From the NCBI GenBank assembly GCA_028282705.1, contig JANQHI010000031.1, positions 1 through 64,000 of the forward strand: DNA of 64,000 nt, read 5' to 3'. Position 1 is the stretch's first letter. The number at the start of each line of letters is the position of its first letter. A program made the position numbers and the translations under genes. Under the pieces are notes generated by a model. That model did not search any database. It had not been told where the DNA came from and saw only the letters and a program-made list of their open reading frames with translations. Shown here in pieces: positions 1 to 8,154 of this stretch. Source of the stretch: Prolixibacteraceae bacterium (lineage in GTDB: Bacteria > Bacteroidota > Bacteroidia > Bacteroidales > Prolixibacteraceae).

Positions 1-486
1 TTTATTGCTTCGGATAGAATGGTCAAGTTCAACATGGAGTGCTTCTCGGTTAAAATCATCCATTATATTGAAACTCTTTATCTTCCGTCCATTCTCTAAG
101 GCATCGTGCATAAAATCAATCGACCAGCAATGATTAATGCTTTCAGGAATTACCAAAGGAACCTTAACTCTGGCAGGAAGCCTTTTCTTTACCTTTCTGC
201 GCATATTTAGTTTCATCATGCAATAGACCCGATATACCCGCTTATGATTCCAGCCATAACCTTCCAGGCGTAATCGACCATAGGCTTTCCAAAAACCTTC
301 AGTAGGGTGGTCTTTTGCTTTTATGGTAAGTGCATCAATTATCTCAGCATCGTCTTTTATTGATTCGTAATAGTAAACAGAACGACTCATATTTAACACA
401 CGGCACGCCCTGCGGATGCCGACTTTGGGAACTTTGCAAACCTCTTTTGCAATCTCTCGTTTCTCACAAGGCTTTAAAGCTTTTTT
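1..486 (-). CDS. IS3-family transposase OrfB (DDE integrase), partial
   Basis: This is the catalytic half of the transposase, made by -1 frameshifting from orfA. Reading the minus strand after the slippery site gives [19 protein letters not shown], then an HTH_21-like region ([10 protein letters not shown]). Next come a [15 protein letters not shown] stretch and the start of the rve integrase core with WSIDFMHD, which carries the first catalytic Asp. The frame stays open to position 1, so the C-terminal D/E catalytic residues are outside the window. It has no convincing start codon of its own, as expected for an OrfAB fusion. The identification is secure at family level. Confidence 0.85.
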
Positions 487-740
487 TCGATAATCTCTTT
501 GGCAAGTTTTAAATCAAGGGCTTGTTCGGCATACATCATTTTTAACTTGCGGTTCTCCTCCTCTAGTTCCTTGAGCCTTTTCAGCTCTGAGGCTTCCATC
601 CCTCCATATCGTTGTCGCCATTTGTAAAATGAGGCACGGCTAACGCCATGGTCTCGGACAATTTCTTCTACGCTTTTGCCGTTCTCATACTCCTTCAAAA
701 TAGAGGAGATTTGTTGTGGTGTAAATCTTTTCTTCTTCAT
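474..740 (-). CDS. IS3-family transposase OrfA
   Basis: This 88-residue protein has an N-terminal helix-turn-helix (residues 8-45, with [19 protein letters not shown] and [16 protein letters not shown]) followed by a leucine-rich coiled coil (residues 50-85). This is the standard OrfA of the IS407/IS51 group, which binds the terminal repeats and helps dimerise the transposase. The coiled coil ends at the slippery A-tract, where some ribosomes shift -1 to make the OrfAB transposase. It is intact, so the copy may be functional if the missing part is also intact. Confidence 0.9.
   Translation of the reverse strand: MKKKRFTPQQISSILKEYENGKSVEEIVRDHGVSRASFYKWRQRYGGMEASELKRLKELEEENRKLKMMYAEQALDLKLAKEIIEKKL
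480..487 (-). promoter_or_regulatory. Programmed -1 frameshift site (A-tract)
   Basis: The minus strand carries seven A and a G (AAAAAAAG) just before the orfA stop. Slipping back one base here reads through into the orfB frame, which has no good start. This is the known expression strategy of IS3 elements. Confidence 0.8.
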
Positions 741-828
741 CTTTTAACAGTTCAAAATTAACGTTTATTTGTCTACTTTTAAACTGTCCTGTTTTTAGGG
801 AAGCTTACAAACCTCTGCTTTCATCCAG

Positions 829-948
829 CTGACAGAGGTACCGCAAAATACCCGAGATAAACCGAAATAAGCAAAGAGAACACACCCATATTGGCGCATT
901 CACTAATCTATTTCTCTTATCTCTAAAAAAATTGCGGTTTTCTGTCAG
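829..948. repeat. Imperfect long inverted repeat (hairpin or miniature element)
   Basis: The left arm CTGACAGAGGTACCGCAA (829-846) is matched in reverse by TTGCGGTTTTCTGTCAG (932-948). Weaker pairing continues inward (GAGATAA against TTATCTC), so arms of about 30 bp flank roughly 60 nt. It lies between the IS end and the stop of the TPR gene and holds no ORF. It could be a structured RNA, a terminator or a small MITE. No target duplication is evident. Confidence 0.45.
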
Positions 949-1056
949 AGAAAATGATAGCAACGCTATATCTTAAATATCGTTATGTCTTTTTATTTGT
1001 TTTTATTTCATTGGCAATTTGTTTTTGATATTTTACAAAAGTAGAAATTATAAATT

Positions 1057-4000
1057 TTACTTTCCAATCTCATCTATTAGTTTCATATAATCATCTTTGC
1101 CAATTCCATACTGCTTTAGATGCATAAAATCCTCTTTAAAGTTTTTCCAAAAACTCTCAATGCTAACGCGATGATGTTCAATGGATCTTTTCTGTGGTTT
1201 ATCAACTATATGTATAGAACCCCATTTAAGAGTTTCAAATGTTTTTCCTCTAAACTCAAATTTTATTCTTTTTTGATGCGGACTATAAGTTCCCCAGTCG
1301 GGATCAAGTATACAATAGTCGGAACGTTTATACGGACCAATAACTATATTATCTTTGTTTGATAAGGCAAATTTGTCGTCTTTGCAAACTTCTTTAAAAC
1401 ATCTAATTGCTTCATCTCGATTCTTTAATTCACCTGCATATTCATCATAGTATACCCATCCTTTATCAAACCATGCTTGATGATAGTCAGGTTTAATATC
1501 TATGGCTTTATTGAAGTAGTAGATGGCTTCATTAAATTTAAATCTTATATAATAAGTATATCCAATACGATGGTATGCTTCATAACAGTCAGGATTAAGT
1601 TCTATTGCTTTCTTATAACAACGAATGGACTCTTCATGATTAGCTTCTTGCTCATTTCGAATCATTTTTTCATAATTAGGAAGTTTCTTAAGTCTTGGTT
1701 CATATCTTGAAAATGCCTGATGACCATAAAAATAGAATTCTTGTGGATAAATTTCCCTTAGAACTTCAATTGCTGCTGCATGATAATAAGCTAACCCCTC
1801 GTAGGCTAATCCTTTAAAAATCCATGATTTAGTATCTTTAGGGTCATCCTTAAGAACTCGGTCAAAACAATCAATTGCTTCGGTATACAATTTACGAGCG
1901 TTAATAGATGCCCAACCTTTAAAAAACCAAGCTTCATAAAAGTCAGGTTTAATTTCAATAGCTTTACTAAAACAATTGACGGCTTCCCACCAAGAATTAT
2001 CAAATTCACAGTAAGCCAAACCTTTGCAATACCATGCACAATAATCAAGTGAATTTATTTTGATAGCCTCGTCATAACAGTTGATAGCCTTTTTATAAAT
2101 TTTTAGTTCGTAATAAATTTCTCCTTTATCAACCCAGTCAATATACGAATCAGGTGCTTGGTCGATAGCTTTGTTAAAGCAAGTGATGGCTTCTTTGAAC
2201 TCTTTCTTTTTAATACGATCCAATCCTTTTTTGTACCATTCTTTATAATCTTCTTTGCATTCCTGACTTCCTAAGCTATCTATACTGATTATTCCTTTAA
2301 TGCTTGAATTCTTTTTTTTATCGACATGTTCATTATTCTGCCTAGTATTCAAGGTTCTAAATTCACCAAGATCCAAAATATTGCTCCCTTTTCTAAATCT
2401 ATTAACTACTCTAATCTGGCAATGTGAATATGCACAATTTGGAGCAAGGATATAGGTTATTGTATTAATTCCTTTTTTAGCATGTTTAGGACTTCCTATA
2501 CCACATGATCCTCCATATTGAATTATCCCGTCCTGTGTGCTGTAAAATTTGTAAATTAATGTGTCTGATACTATTTTATTTTGTACCGATTTTATTTCAG
2601 TAATTATTGGATTTTCAGTTATAGGAAGAGGAGAATTATCGTTTTCTATTAATGATGAGCTATTAGATTTATCTTCGAACTGTTCTTTTTTTTGTATAGT
2701 ATCAATCTTTACCGAATCTAATTTTTGAGCTTGTTCATAAAATTCATTAGCCTCTTGATGATTTCCAAGACTATCAAGAGAAACTCCCATGCTTAATAAA
2801 GCATCATAATAATCAGACTTGTTATCTATGGCTTTTTTGAAACATTCAATAGCCTGTTCAAATTCTCTTAATTTTAAATGAGCCAATCCTCTATTGTACC
2901 ATGCCCTAGGATCTTTAGGATTAAGAATGGTGGCTTTCTTCAAGTTATTAATTGCTTCCTTATATTGACCTGAATTAATGTTAACAATTCCCTTGTTGAC
3001 CCAAGCTGGATAAAAATGAGGTTTTATGTCAATACTTTTATTATAGCTTTTTATGGCTTCTTCGAAGTTCCCTTGTGTATTATTTAATATGCCTTTATAA
3101 AACCATGTATCAAAGCAGTCTGGTTGAATTTCTACACTTCTATCGAAACACTCCTTTGCTTCTATATAGTTTTCTAGTTTATAATTTGCAACACCTTTAT
3201 TGTGCCAAGCATTAATATATATCGAATCTATTTGTATTGCTTTTTCACAAGACAAAATTGCATCCCCATATCTTTTTTGCATAACTTGTATTGCACCAAG
3301 GTTGCTATAAGTAATCGCACACGAAGAATGTTCCATATATTTTAATAGATATTCTTCCGCTTTTTCGTAATCTTCTAATCTAAAATATGCAGAACCTAAA
3401 TGATTTAAACTAACATTCACAATTCTCGGATCACACAAATTGGTAATTTTAGAAAACATACCAATTCCTGCATTATAATGTCCTTTTTGGCATTGCATAT
3501 AAGCAGAAAAAAAATAGATGATACAATCTAAATCACCCTGAACCTCTCCTTCTGTTAAGCCATATAATGTGAAAGGTAAATGATCAGAAGTGACATTTTG
3601 ATATAATTCTTGAGGTAAAACATCATTGTCTCCAATGTATCTCAATTGTATTGTGCCATCAACAATGGAATCTTTATGTTCTTTTGGATTCCAAATATAA
3701 TTTCCATAAATAATCAAATTGGCTTGGTGAAAGTTTTTCCAATATCGCACACTATCATCATTAAATTCACTGTTTATTTCTCTGTCCCAGTATTCTATTA
3801 TGTATTCTAATGAATCTATTTTATTTAAGTCTCTCAATCTAGTTGCGATAATTCCTCCTATGTCAACCCCGCTTGTTTCATAGCTATTAAACGGTAATAC
3901 TAAAATCGTAAACTCTTCATTATCTATCGAAAAAAACGGGATAATATCATCGTTTTTATGGGAATTACCTATAAAATATCCTGTTATTACAATTGTTAGT

Positions 4001-4545
4001 ACTAAAGCAATTACGCCCCAAACGCGATATTCCTTATTATATATTTTTTTTGAGGGGGCACGTTTTTGCTTGTATTTATTTAGGGATTCACAATTCGGAA
4101 TTTTCTTTCTGCCAAGGAGATATCCATTCCATCCCATATATCCAAGAGCTAATGCTATTCTAGTAACTGTTGCAACATTACGCAAGGATACAGAGCTATT
4201 TTTATTCTTATTATATTTCTCATAATCGCCATGGACATTCCTAATAGTCCCTTCATCAAATTCTAGGTTTGTTATTCCAGTTTTTTTGTCTTGATTTGTT
4301 TTATCCTTTTCTGCACAGTCTTCTTTTACTTTTTTGAACAAATCAAGATTCTCTTCAGAATCATCTTTTATTTTTTCGAATTTTTCAAAGTTCTTTTTTG
4401 CAATAACTGATATCTGCTTGGATGCACTTGTTGTAGAAAGAGTTTCTCCTCCTTGATTATAAAAGTCTGGACGTAGTTCATTGAACAATTCTTCTATAAG
4501 CAATAAATAATCACTTTTGTTATTTGAGGAGACGTTACCAGGCAT
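1057..4545 (-). CDS. Membrane-anchored TPR protein with TolB-like N-terminal domain
   Basis: This is a 1162-residue protein. Residues 1-75 look helical, and 90-145 form a small domain ending in RNVATVTRIALALGYMGW. One transmembrane helix follows at 174-193. Residues about 211-310 (FTILVLPF…DIGGIIATRL…LIIYGNYIW) resemble the TolB-like/FlgO-like fold seen before TPR arrays in signalling proteins. Two TPR blocks of the AWxxKGxAYxxLxxYxEAIxCFxKAIxIxPD type follow (about 345-625 and 755-1090), split by a region with several Cys. The C-terminal 70 residues match nothing recognised. The topology suggests a cytoplasmic N-terminus and extracytoplasmic TPRs. The role is unknown; a scaffold or sensor is the most that can be inferred. 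It is transcribed away from the 4618 gene. Confidence 0.75.
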   Translation of the reverse strand: MPGNVSSNNKSDYLLLIEELFNELRPDFYNQGGETLSTTSASKQISVIAKKNFEKFEKIKDDSEENLDLFKKVKEDCAEKDKTNQDKKTGITNLEFDEGTIRNVHGDYEKYNKNKNSSVSLRNVATVTRIALALGYMGWNGYLLGRKKIPNCESLNKYKQKRAPSKKIYNKEYRVWGVIALVLTIVITGYFIGNSHKNDDIIPFFSIDNEEFTILVLPFNSYETSGVDIGGIIATRLRDLNKIDSLEYIIEYWDREINSEFNDDSVRYWKNFHQANLIIYGNYIWNPKEHKDSIVDGTIQLRYIGDNDVLPQELYQNVTSDHLPFTLYGLTEGEVQGDLDCIIYFFSAYMQCQKGHYNAGIGMFSKITNLCDPRIVNVSLNHLGSAYFRLEDYEKAEEYLLKYMEHSSCAITYSNLGAIQVMQKRYGDAILSCEKAIQIDSIYINAWHNKGVANYKLENYIEAKECFDRSVEIQPDCFDTWFYKGILNNTQGNFEEAIKSYNKSIDIKPHFYPAWVNKGIVNINSGQYKEAINNLKKATILNPKDPRAWYNRGLAHLKLREFEQAIECFKKAIDNKSDYYDALLSMGVSLDSLGNHQEANEFYEQAQKLDSVKIDTIQKKEQFEDKSNSSSLIENDNSPLPITENPIITEIKSVQNKIVSDTLIYKFYSTQDGIIQYGGSCGIGSPKHAKKGINTITYILAPNCAYSHCQIRVVNRFRKGSNILDLGEFRTLNTRQNNEHVDKKKNSSIKGIISIDSLGSQECKEDYKEWYKKGLDRIKKKEFKEAITCFNKAIDQAPDSYIDWVDKGEIYYELKIYKKAINCYDEAIKINSLDYCAWYCKGLAYCEFDNSWWEAVNCFSKAIEIKPDFYEAWFFKGWASINARKLYTEAIDCFDRVLKDDPKDTKSWIFKGLAYEGLAYYHAAAIEVLREIYPQEFYFYGHQAFSRYEPRLKKLPNYEKMIRNEQEANHEESIRCYKKAIELNPDCYEAYHRIGYTYYIRFKFNEAIYYFNKAIDIKPDYHQAWFDKGWVYYDEYAGELKNRDEAIRCFKEVCKDDKFALSNKDNIVIGPYKRSDYCILDPDWGTYSPHQKRIKFEFRGKTFETLKWGSIHIVDKPQKRSIEHHRVSIESFWKNFKEDFMHLKQYGIGKDDYMKLIDEIGK

Positions 4546-4617
4546 AAACTATTTAATAAGATTATCCTTGACAATTTACAAAAAGATACTAAGATAGCAC
4601 TAACTTATCCCCAATCA

Positions 4618-4992
4618 ATGAAATCTATTATCGAAACATCCTCATGGAAGTATATTCCAGAAGACCGTCTAGGTGCTTCTAAATTTGATGGACTTCCTTG
4701 TCCTACTAAGAAAGTTTTAAGAATTATTGGAGAAGGTGGAGTGAATGAAATTGATGCAATTTTTAAAGAGATCATCGAATTCAAAAAGAAAATATATGGT
4801 GTAGATTCTGAACTTTTAGGGTTTTTCCCTCACGTGGGCTTTATTAACAAAGAAAGTAAGATTATGGTTGCTTGTAAAGAATCATTTTACAATTTTATCG
4901 ATCCGAAAGATTTATATGCTTATCCTGAACGAGCTACTTCCGATAATTATACTCTGATTTTTGCAGATGAATTATTAGGTGACCATGACTAA
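4618..4992 (+). CDS. Hypothetical protein, 124 residues
   Basis: I do not recognise this protein. It is soluble, with no signal peptide or membrane helix, and has a mixed alpha/beta look (RLGASKFDGLPCPTKKVLRIIGEGG at the front, YTLIFADELLGDHD at the end). It starts 73 bp from the divergent TPR gene, so the two may share a control region. A 17-nt piece of its coding sequence (4882-4898, TCATTTTACAATTTTAT) recurs just past its stop (5018-5034), which hints at a local duplication or old rearrangement. The C-terminus may be truncated. Confidence 0.55.
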   Translation: MKSIIETSSWKYIPEDRLGASKFDGLPCPTKKVLRIIGEGGVNEIDAIFKEIIEFKKKIYGVDSELLGFFPHVGFINKESKIMVACKESFYNFIDPKDLYAYPERATSDNYTLIFADELLGDHD

Positions 4993-5053
4993 AAGATTCA
5001 TCTGAGTTTATATAGATTCATTTTACAATTTTATGTCAATATTACGTGAGTTC

Positions 5054-5067
5054 TACGTGCGCACGTA
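5054..5067. repeat. Perfect 14-bp palindrome TACGTGCGCACGTA
   Basis: A perfect palindrome lies upstream of the small membrane-protein gene at 5141. It could be an operator. There is no other support. Confidence 0.35.
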
Positions 5068-5140
5068 TTCTTCATGAATTATTCTTGCTTCCAGCTTTTG
5101 AGAGAGAGCTGATTCTATTTCTAATAAAAAATATGACATT

Positions 5141-5266
5141 ATGGAAGCAAAACAAATTAATCTAAAAAAATTCCAAAAGCCTTCGAATCGCAAATTCTTG
5201 TTTTGGTTTTTGGGTTGCCACGTTGTGGTAGTTGTTGGTTTAGTCTTAGTGATCATTTTCATTTAG
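5141..5266 (+). CDS. Small single-pass membrane protein (41 residues)
   Basis: The ORF starts MEAKQINLKKFQKPSNRK and runs into one strongly hydrophobic helix (FLFWFLGCHVVVVVGLVLVIIFI) that ends the protein. A Lys/Arg-rich N-terminus before a C-terminal helix predicts a cytoplasmic N-terminus. It precedes the SprT-like gene in the same direction, and similar tiny membrane proteins occur elsewhere in this element (6099, 13209). I prefer it to the 69-codon reading frame on the opposite strand, which has low-complexity Thr runs. Function unknown. Confidence 0.5.
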   Translation: MEAKQINLKKFQKPSNRKFLFWFLGCHVVVVVGLVLVIIFI

Positions 5267-5302
5267 TTTTTAACCAAGTAGTACCTGAAACAGGCACTAC
5301 TT
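5267..5302 (+). repeat. Stem-loop plus copy 1 of TTTTTAACCAAGTARTACC
   Basis: Positions 5267-5285 (TTTTTAACCAAGTAGTACC) match 10401-10419 with one mismatch. At this copy the sequence continues into a hairpin, AAGTAGTACCTG-AAA-CAGGCACTACTT (5276-5302, one mismatch). The second copy sits directly before mobC. It could be a binding site for an element-encoded protein, a promoter or part of an origin of transfer. Confidence 0.45.
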
Positions 5303-5317
5303 AAAAAATTTCATACT

Positions 5318-6037
5318 GTGCAACTGCAAAATACAAAAATACAACCTACTACCCGCACAAACATTTTACAAAACACTAATAAAAACCTGTATCGTACGAA
5401 ACAAAAAAATAATTCCCCCACTGAAGAACAATTTTCTAATTTTCAGAAGGCTTATGATTATTTTAATAAAGAATTATTTTCCGGCATCCTTCCTGATTGT
5501 TTTCTCAACTTTTTTCGGAGCCATCGGTATGCCGGATGCTTTATTAATAATTTATGGAAGAAGGGTGATAAAGTCACCAGCCAGATCAGCCTTAATTCCA
5601 TCCATCTTTGGGACGAGCCAATTGAAATAATGTCCACGTTAGTCCATGAGATGTGCCACCTCTGGCAATTTGAGTTTGGCAAACCTTCTCGATCCGGCTA
5701 CCACAACAGAGAATTTGCTGCAAAAATGGAATCCGTTGGTTTAATTACCTCCACTACTGGTCGTGAGGGAGGAAACCGGACAGGTCAAGGCATGTCAGAA
5801 TACATTTTAAAAGGAGGCTTATTCGAGCAAAAATTTAATGAAATGCCCAAAGAATACCTTTTACCCTGGGTAGATAATTTTTCGGATGCGTCTTCTTTAA
5901 ATAATCCAACCACTCCTCAAAGGAGGAATAAAATCAAATATTCCTGCCCTGCTTGTTTCACCAACGTTTGGGGTAAGCCAGGCTTGTCCATCATTTGTGG
6001 CGATTGCGATCAAGAATTTTTCCAAGTCTCTTCTTAA
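5318..6037 (+). CDS. SprT-like zinc metalloprotease domain protein
   Basis: The protein has 239 residues. The active-site helix LVHEMCHLWQ gives HExxH at 110-114, and H129 in GYHNREFAAKM is the likely third zinc ligand, as in the SprT/Spartan fold. A C-terminal zinc ribbon follows (CPAC…CGDC, about 209-230). SprT-like proteins are often carried by Bacteroidota conjugative and mobilizable elements, and their relatives degrade DNA-crosslinked proteins; a role in element DNA processing is inference. The start is taken at GTG 5318, because the first ATG lies beyond the active site. The N-terminal 35 residues are Thr/Asn-rich and may be partly untranslated. Confidence 0.8.
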   Translation: MQLQNTKIQPTTRTNILQNTNKNLYRTKQKNNSPTEEQFSNFQKAYDYFNKELFSGILPDCFLNFFRSHRYAGCFINNLWKKGDKVTSQISLNSIHLWDEPIEIMSTLVHEMCHLWQFEFGKPSRSGYHNREFAAKMESVGLITSTTGREGGNRTGQGMSEYILKGGLFEQKFNEMPKEYLLPWVDNFSDASSLNNPTTPQRRNKIKYSCPACFTNVWGKPGLSIICGDCDQEFFQVSS

Positions 6038-6098
6038 TATCCAGCTATTATGAAAATTTCAAACCAAAATCTTCATTAACAATCTAAATTTTTTATTT

Positions 6099-6269
6099 AT
6101 GAACACATTTATTGCATATCAAAACAACTGGCATCTCACAGAACCAAACCATGCCTCAACATGGGATGACCAATTAATTTTAATTGTAGCGAGAGTCCTT
6201 GCGGTAGCTGTTTTTGGCTTTCCAATTTCGCTGGTCATTTCCAACATCATCACATCAATTTTTTGTTAA
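6099..6269 (+). CDS. Small membrane protein (56 residues)
   Basis: This short ORF begins MNTFIAYQNNWHLTEPNH and carries one hydrophobic helix (QLILIVARVLAVAVFGFPISLVISNII). It follows the SprT-like gene in the same direction and ends just before a terminator-like hairpin. Both the position and the amphipathic composition suggest a real gene of the mobile element. No family recognised. Confidence 0.5.
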   Translation: MNTFIAYQNNWHLTEPNHASTWDDQLILIVARVLAVAVFGFPISLVISNIITSIFC

Positions 6270-6272
6270 TCA

Positions 6273-6299
6273 AAATGGGGCGAAATGCCCCATTTATTA
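6273..6299 (+). terminator. Terminator-like hairpin
   Basis: AAATGGGGC-gaaat-GCCCCATTT forms a perfect 9-bp stem followed by a short AT-rich tail. It separates the 6099 gene from the 6313 operon. The U-run is weak, so termination may be partial. Confidence 0.55.
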
Positions 6300-6312
6300 A
6301 ACACAGATAAAT

Positions 6313-7122
6313 ATGTATACAAACAAAATTTTCAAAAACAAAAAACGGAAGGGCAGGGAGAAATTTTCTCCCCTGATTCCCCAAATCAACGTTCCTGTTA
6401 CCTATAAACGTTATATTAACACGCTCGACAGCATTGATAATAAAATTAATGATTTTAAAAGCCTCTCCGATAAGCTGGTTTTACTTTTTACCTTAAAAAA
6501 ACATTTAAAACCATTCAACCCCGGGCATGGCAATGATCCGTACCGCCTTTATAATTTTATGACCACCACTATCAATACTACTGGGTATGGGTTGGAAACA
6601 TTGTCGCAGGAAGAATTCAGGCTACGCATTGACCTTTTAGAAATAGAAATTGCGTATGCAGAATTGACCAGTTCCAACCTTACGGCAGATCAGAAAGCGG
6701 TACTTCTGCAATTTGATACTATTAATAAAGATAAAATTTTAGCCACTACACGGACAAAGGCTAAAGATGCGATCCTGTCAGGACACAAGTCCGAAGTGGA
6801 TATCCTCGCTTCAGAAAAAACGGTACATGAATCCAACAAACAAAAACTTCAGGATGAAAAAGAATTGGCTGATATACGGATTCGAACATATCCGGTTTTA
6901 GATGAGGATACTGTACATAATTCGTATCAACAAAAAATTGCAGAATATCCAGAACAGGCAAAAACGCTGCAAAATGAGAAGGATCGCAACCTATCTCCTA
7001 TCAGAGCTTCACGCAACGGGAATGGCGCAATAAAAAAGCCAGTGGATGTTAACAATTCAAAACCAAAACCATCCCCTTTGAGTAAGGTATCGCTGAATGA
7101 ATCGAATGACGAAACCGAATAA
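6313..7122 (+). CDS. Hypothetical coiled-coil protein of the mobile element
   Basis: This 269-residue soluble protein has no recognised family. A basic N-terminus (KNKKRKGREK) is followed by a helical region with PFNPGHGNDPYRLYNF (about 72-87), a heptad-rich segment (about 95-235) and a disordered Ser/Pro/Lys tail. It lies 15 bp before the membrane protein at 7138 and shares its direction with 7138 and 8155. The three probably work together at the membrane during transfer or establishment, but that is inferred from position only. Confidence 0.6.
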   Translation: MYTNKIFKNKKRKGREKFSPLIPQINVPVTYKRYINTLDSIDNKINDFKSLSDKLVLLFTLKKHLKPFNPGHGNDPYRLYNFMTTTINTTGYGLETLSQEEFRLRIDLLEIEIAYAELTSSNLTADQKAVLLQFDTINKDKILATTRTKAKDAILSGHKSEVDILASEKTVHESNKQKLQDEKELADIRIRTYPVLDEDTVHNSYQQKIAEYPEQAKTLQNEKDRNLSPIRASRNGNGAIKKPVDVNNSKPKPSPLSKVSLNESNDETE

Positions 7123-7137
7123 CTAAAAATTGGAATT

Positions 7138-8130
7138 ATGGAAAGACAAATGGAGCAAGATTTTGAACATACATCTGGGGAACCATCTACAGATGTGAAG
7201 AAAGACACCACTCGATTCACAGAATCGGTACAGGACGAACTCAACCACCATGAAGAGATGAATGAAATCGGGTTGAGTTCTTATTCTAACTCCAAAGCCG
7301 GGCAAACTGAAATAAAAGAGTATAACCTCGTCCCCCAAACCCAAGAGGAAGAAACAGAGGAAGCCCGGAAAAGTGTAAAAGCAACCCAGGATATCAAACC
7401 CAACAGGCTTCATGGAACATCACTTTTTACAGTTATTATACTGTACCTTTTGGCTCTTGGGGCAATGTCAGCTGAAGGCATTGTTTATCAATCTATTGTA
7501 GAAAATGTCCTCGGCATATTAGGCTTTGAATCTTATTTAGTAGCATCGTTTGCGGTAGTCTTCACAAAATTCACGACCGTTGTATTTTACTCACAAATCA
7601 AATACTGGGTAAACGAGGGCAATCCCCGTTTCCGGTATTGGTTCAAAACACTTTTATTTTTTTTCGTGGCGTTAATATTGGTCAATGCAGTTGCTATCGG
7701 GATTAACAATATCCGCAACATTGAGCAGACCGAAAAAATGGATAAAATCCTGTTCCTTCAAAAAGAAGACCCTGGCTCCTCAGAACTCGGGCAGGCAATT
7801 TCTGAACTCCAACAAAATAATAACCTCCTATTTTCCATAGTGCGGTATTGTGCTATTGCTTTCCTTGGGCTTTTGTCCATCGTATGCGGTACTTTATTAT
7901 GGGCATTGGGCTATATGCATTCCAAGGCATTAAATCTGAAATATAAAATTGCTTCCCTCCGAAAACAATTATCGAAAACCCGGTCGAATTTTCAATACAT
8001 ACATTCTACCCGTGATGACCTTATCTCCTTGCAAAAAGAAATCATCTGTTTGTACGGGCATAAATCCTATTACGAAAAATTAATGAGCCCTGCGAATAAA
8101 GATGTTCTGCCAGTGTCGGAATCAAAATAA
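7138..8130 (+). CDS. Multi-pass membrane protein of the mobile element
   Basis: The protein has 330 residues. The first 90 are acidic and disordered (many E, D, T, S). Four hydrophobic helices follow (LFTVIILYLLALGAM, YLVASFAVVFTKFTTVVFY, TLLFFFVALILVNAVAIG, YCAIAFLGLLSIVCGTLLWALGY), then a C-terminal cytoplasmic coiled coil. No signal peptide is present. It sits between a coiled-coil protein and a secreted vWA-like protein, an arrangement that suggests an envelope-spanning complex. The family is not recognised and no enzymatic motif is seen. Confidence 0.65.
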   Translation: MERQMEQDFEHTSGEPSTDVKKDTTRFTESVQDELNHHEEMNEIGLSSYSNSKAGQTEIKEYNLVPQTQEEETEEARKSVKATQDIKPNRLHGTSLFTVIILYLLALGAMSAEGIVYQSIVENVLGILGFESYLVASFAVVFTKFTTVVFYSQIKYWVNEGNPRFRYWFKTLLFFFVALILVNAVAIGINNIRNIEQTEKMDKILFLQKEDPGSSELGQAISELQQNNNLLFSIVRYCAIAFLGLLSIVCGTLLWALGYMHSKALNLKYKIASLRKQLSKTRSNFQYIHSTRDDLISLQKEIICLYGHKSYYEKLMSPANKDVLPVSESK

Positions 8131-8154
8131 TTATTCACCTATACATTATATTTT

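Larger units (their letters stand above)
1..809 (-). mobile_element. IS3-family (IS407-like) insertion sequence, cut by window edge
   Basis: The element reads leftward and its far end lies outside the window. It has the two-gene orfA/orfB layout of the IS3 family with an A-rich slippery site between them. The outer end is placed at 809 because the minus strand begins there with TGTAAGCTTCCCTAAAA, and IS3 elements start with TG. The partner terminal repeat and target duplication cannot be checked here, so the end is inferred. Confidence 0.8.

Noticed and set aside
5053..5262. 69-codon frame on the minus strand with a hydrophobic centre
   Set aside because: It has a low-complexity Thr run and overlaps the better small membrane-protein gene at 5141 on the plus strand.
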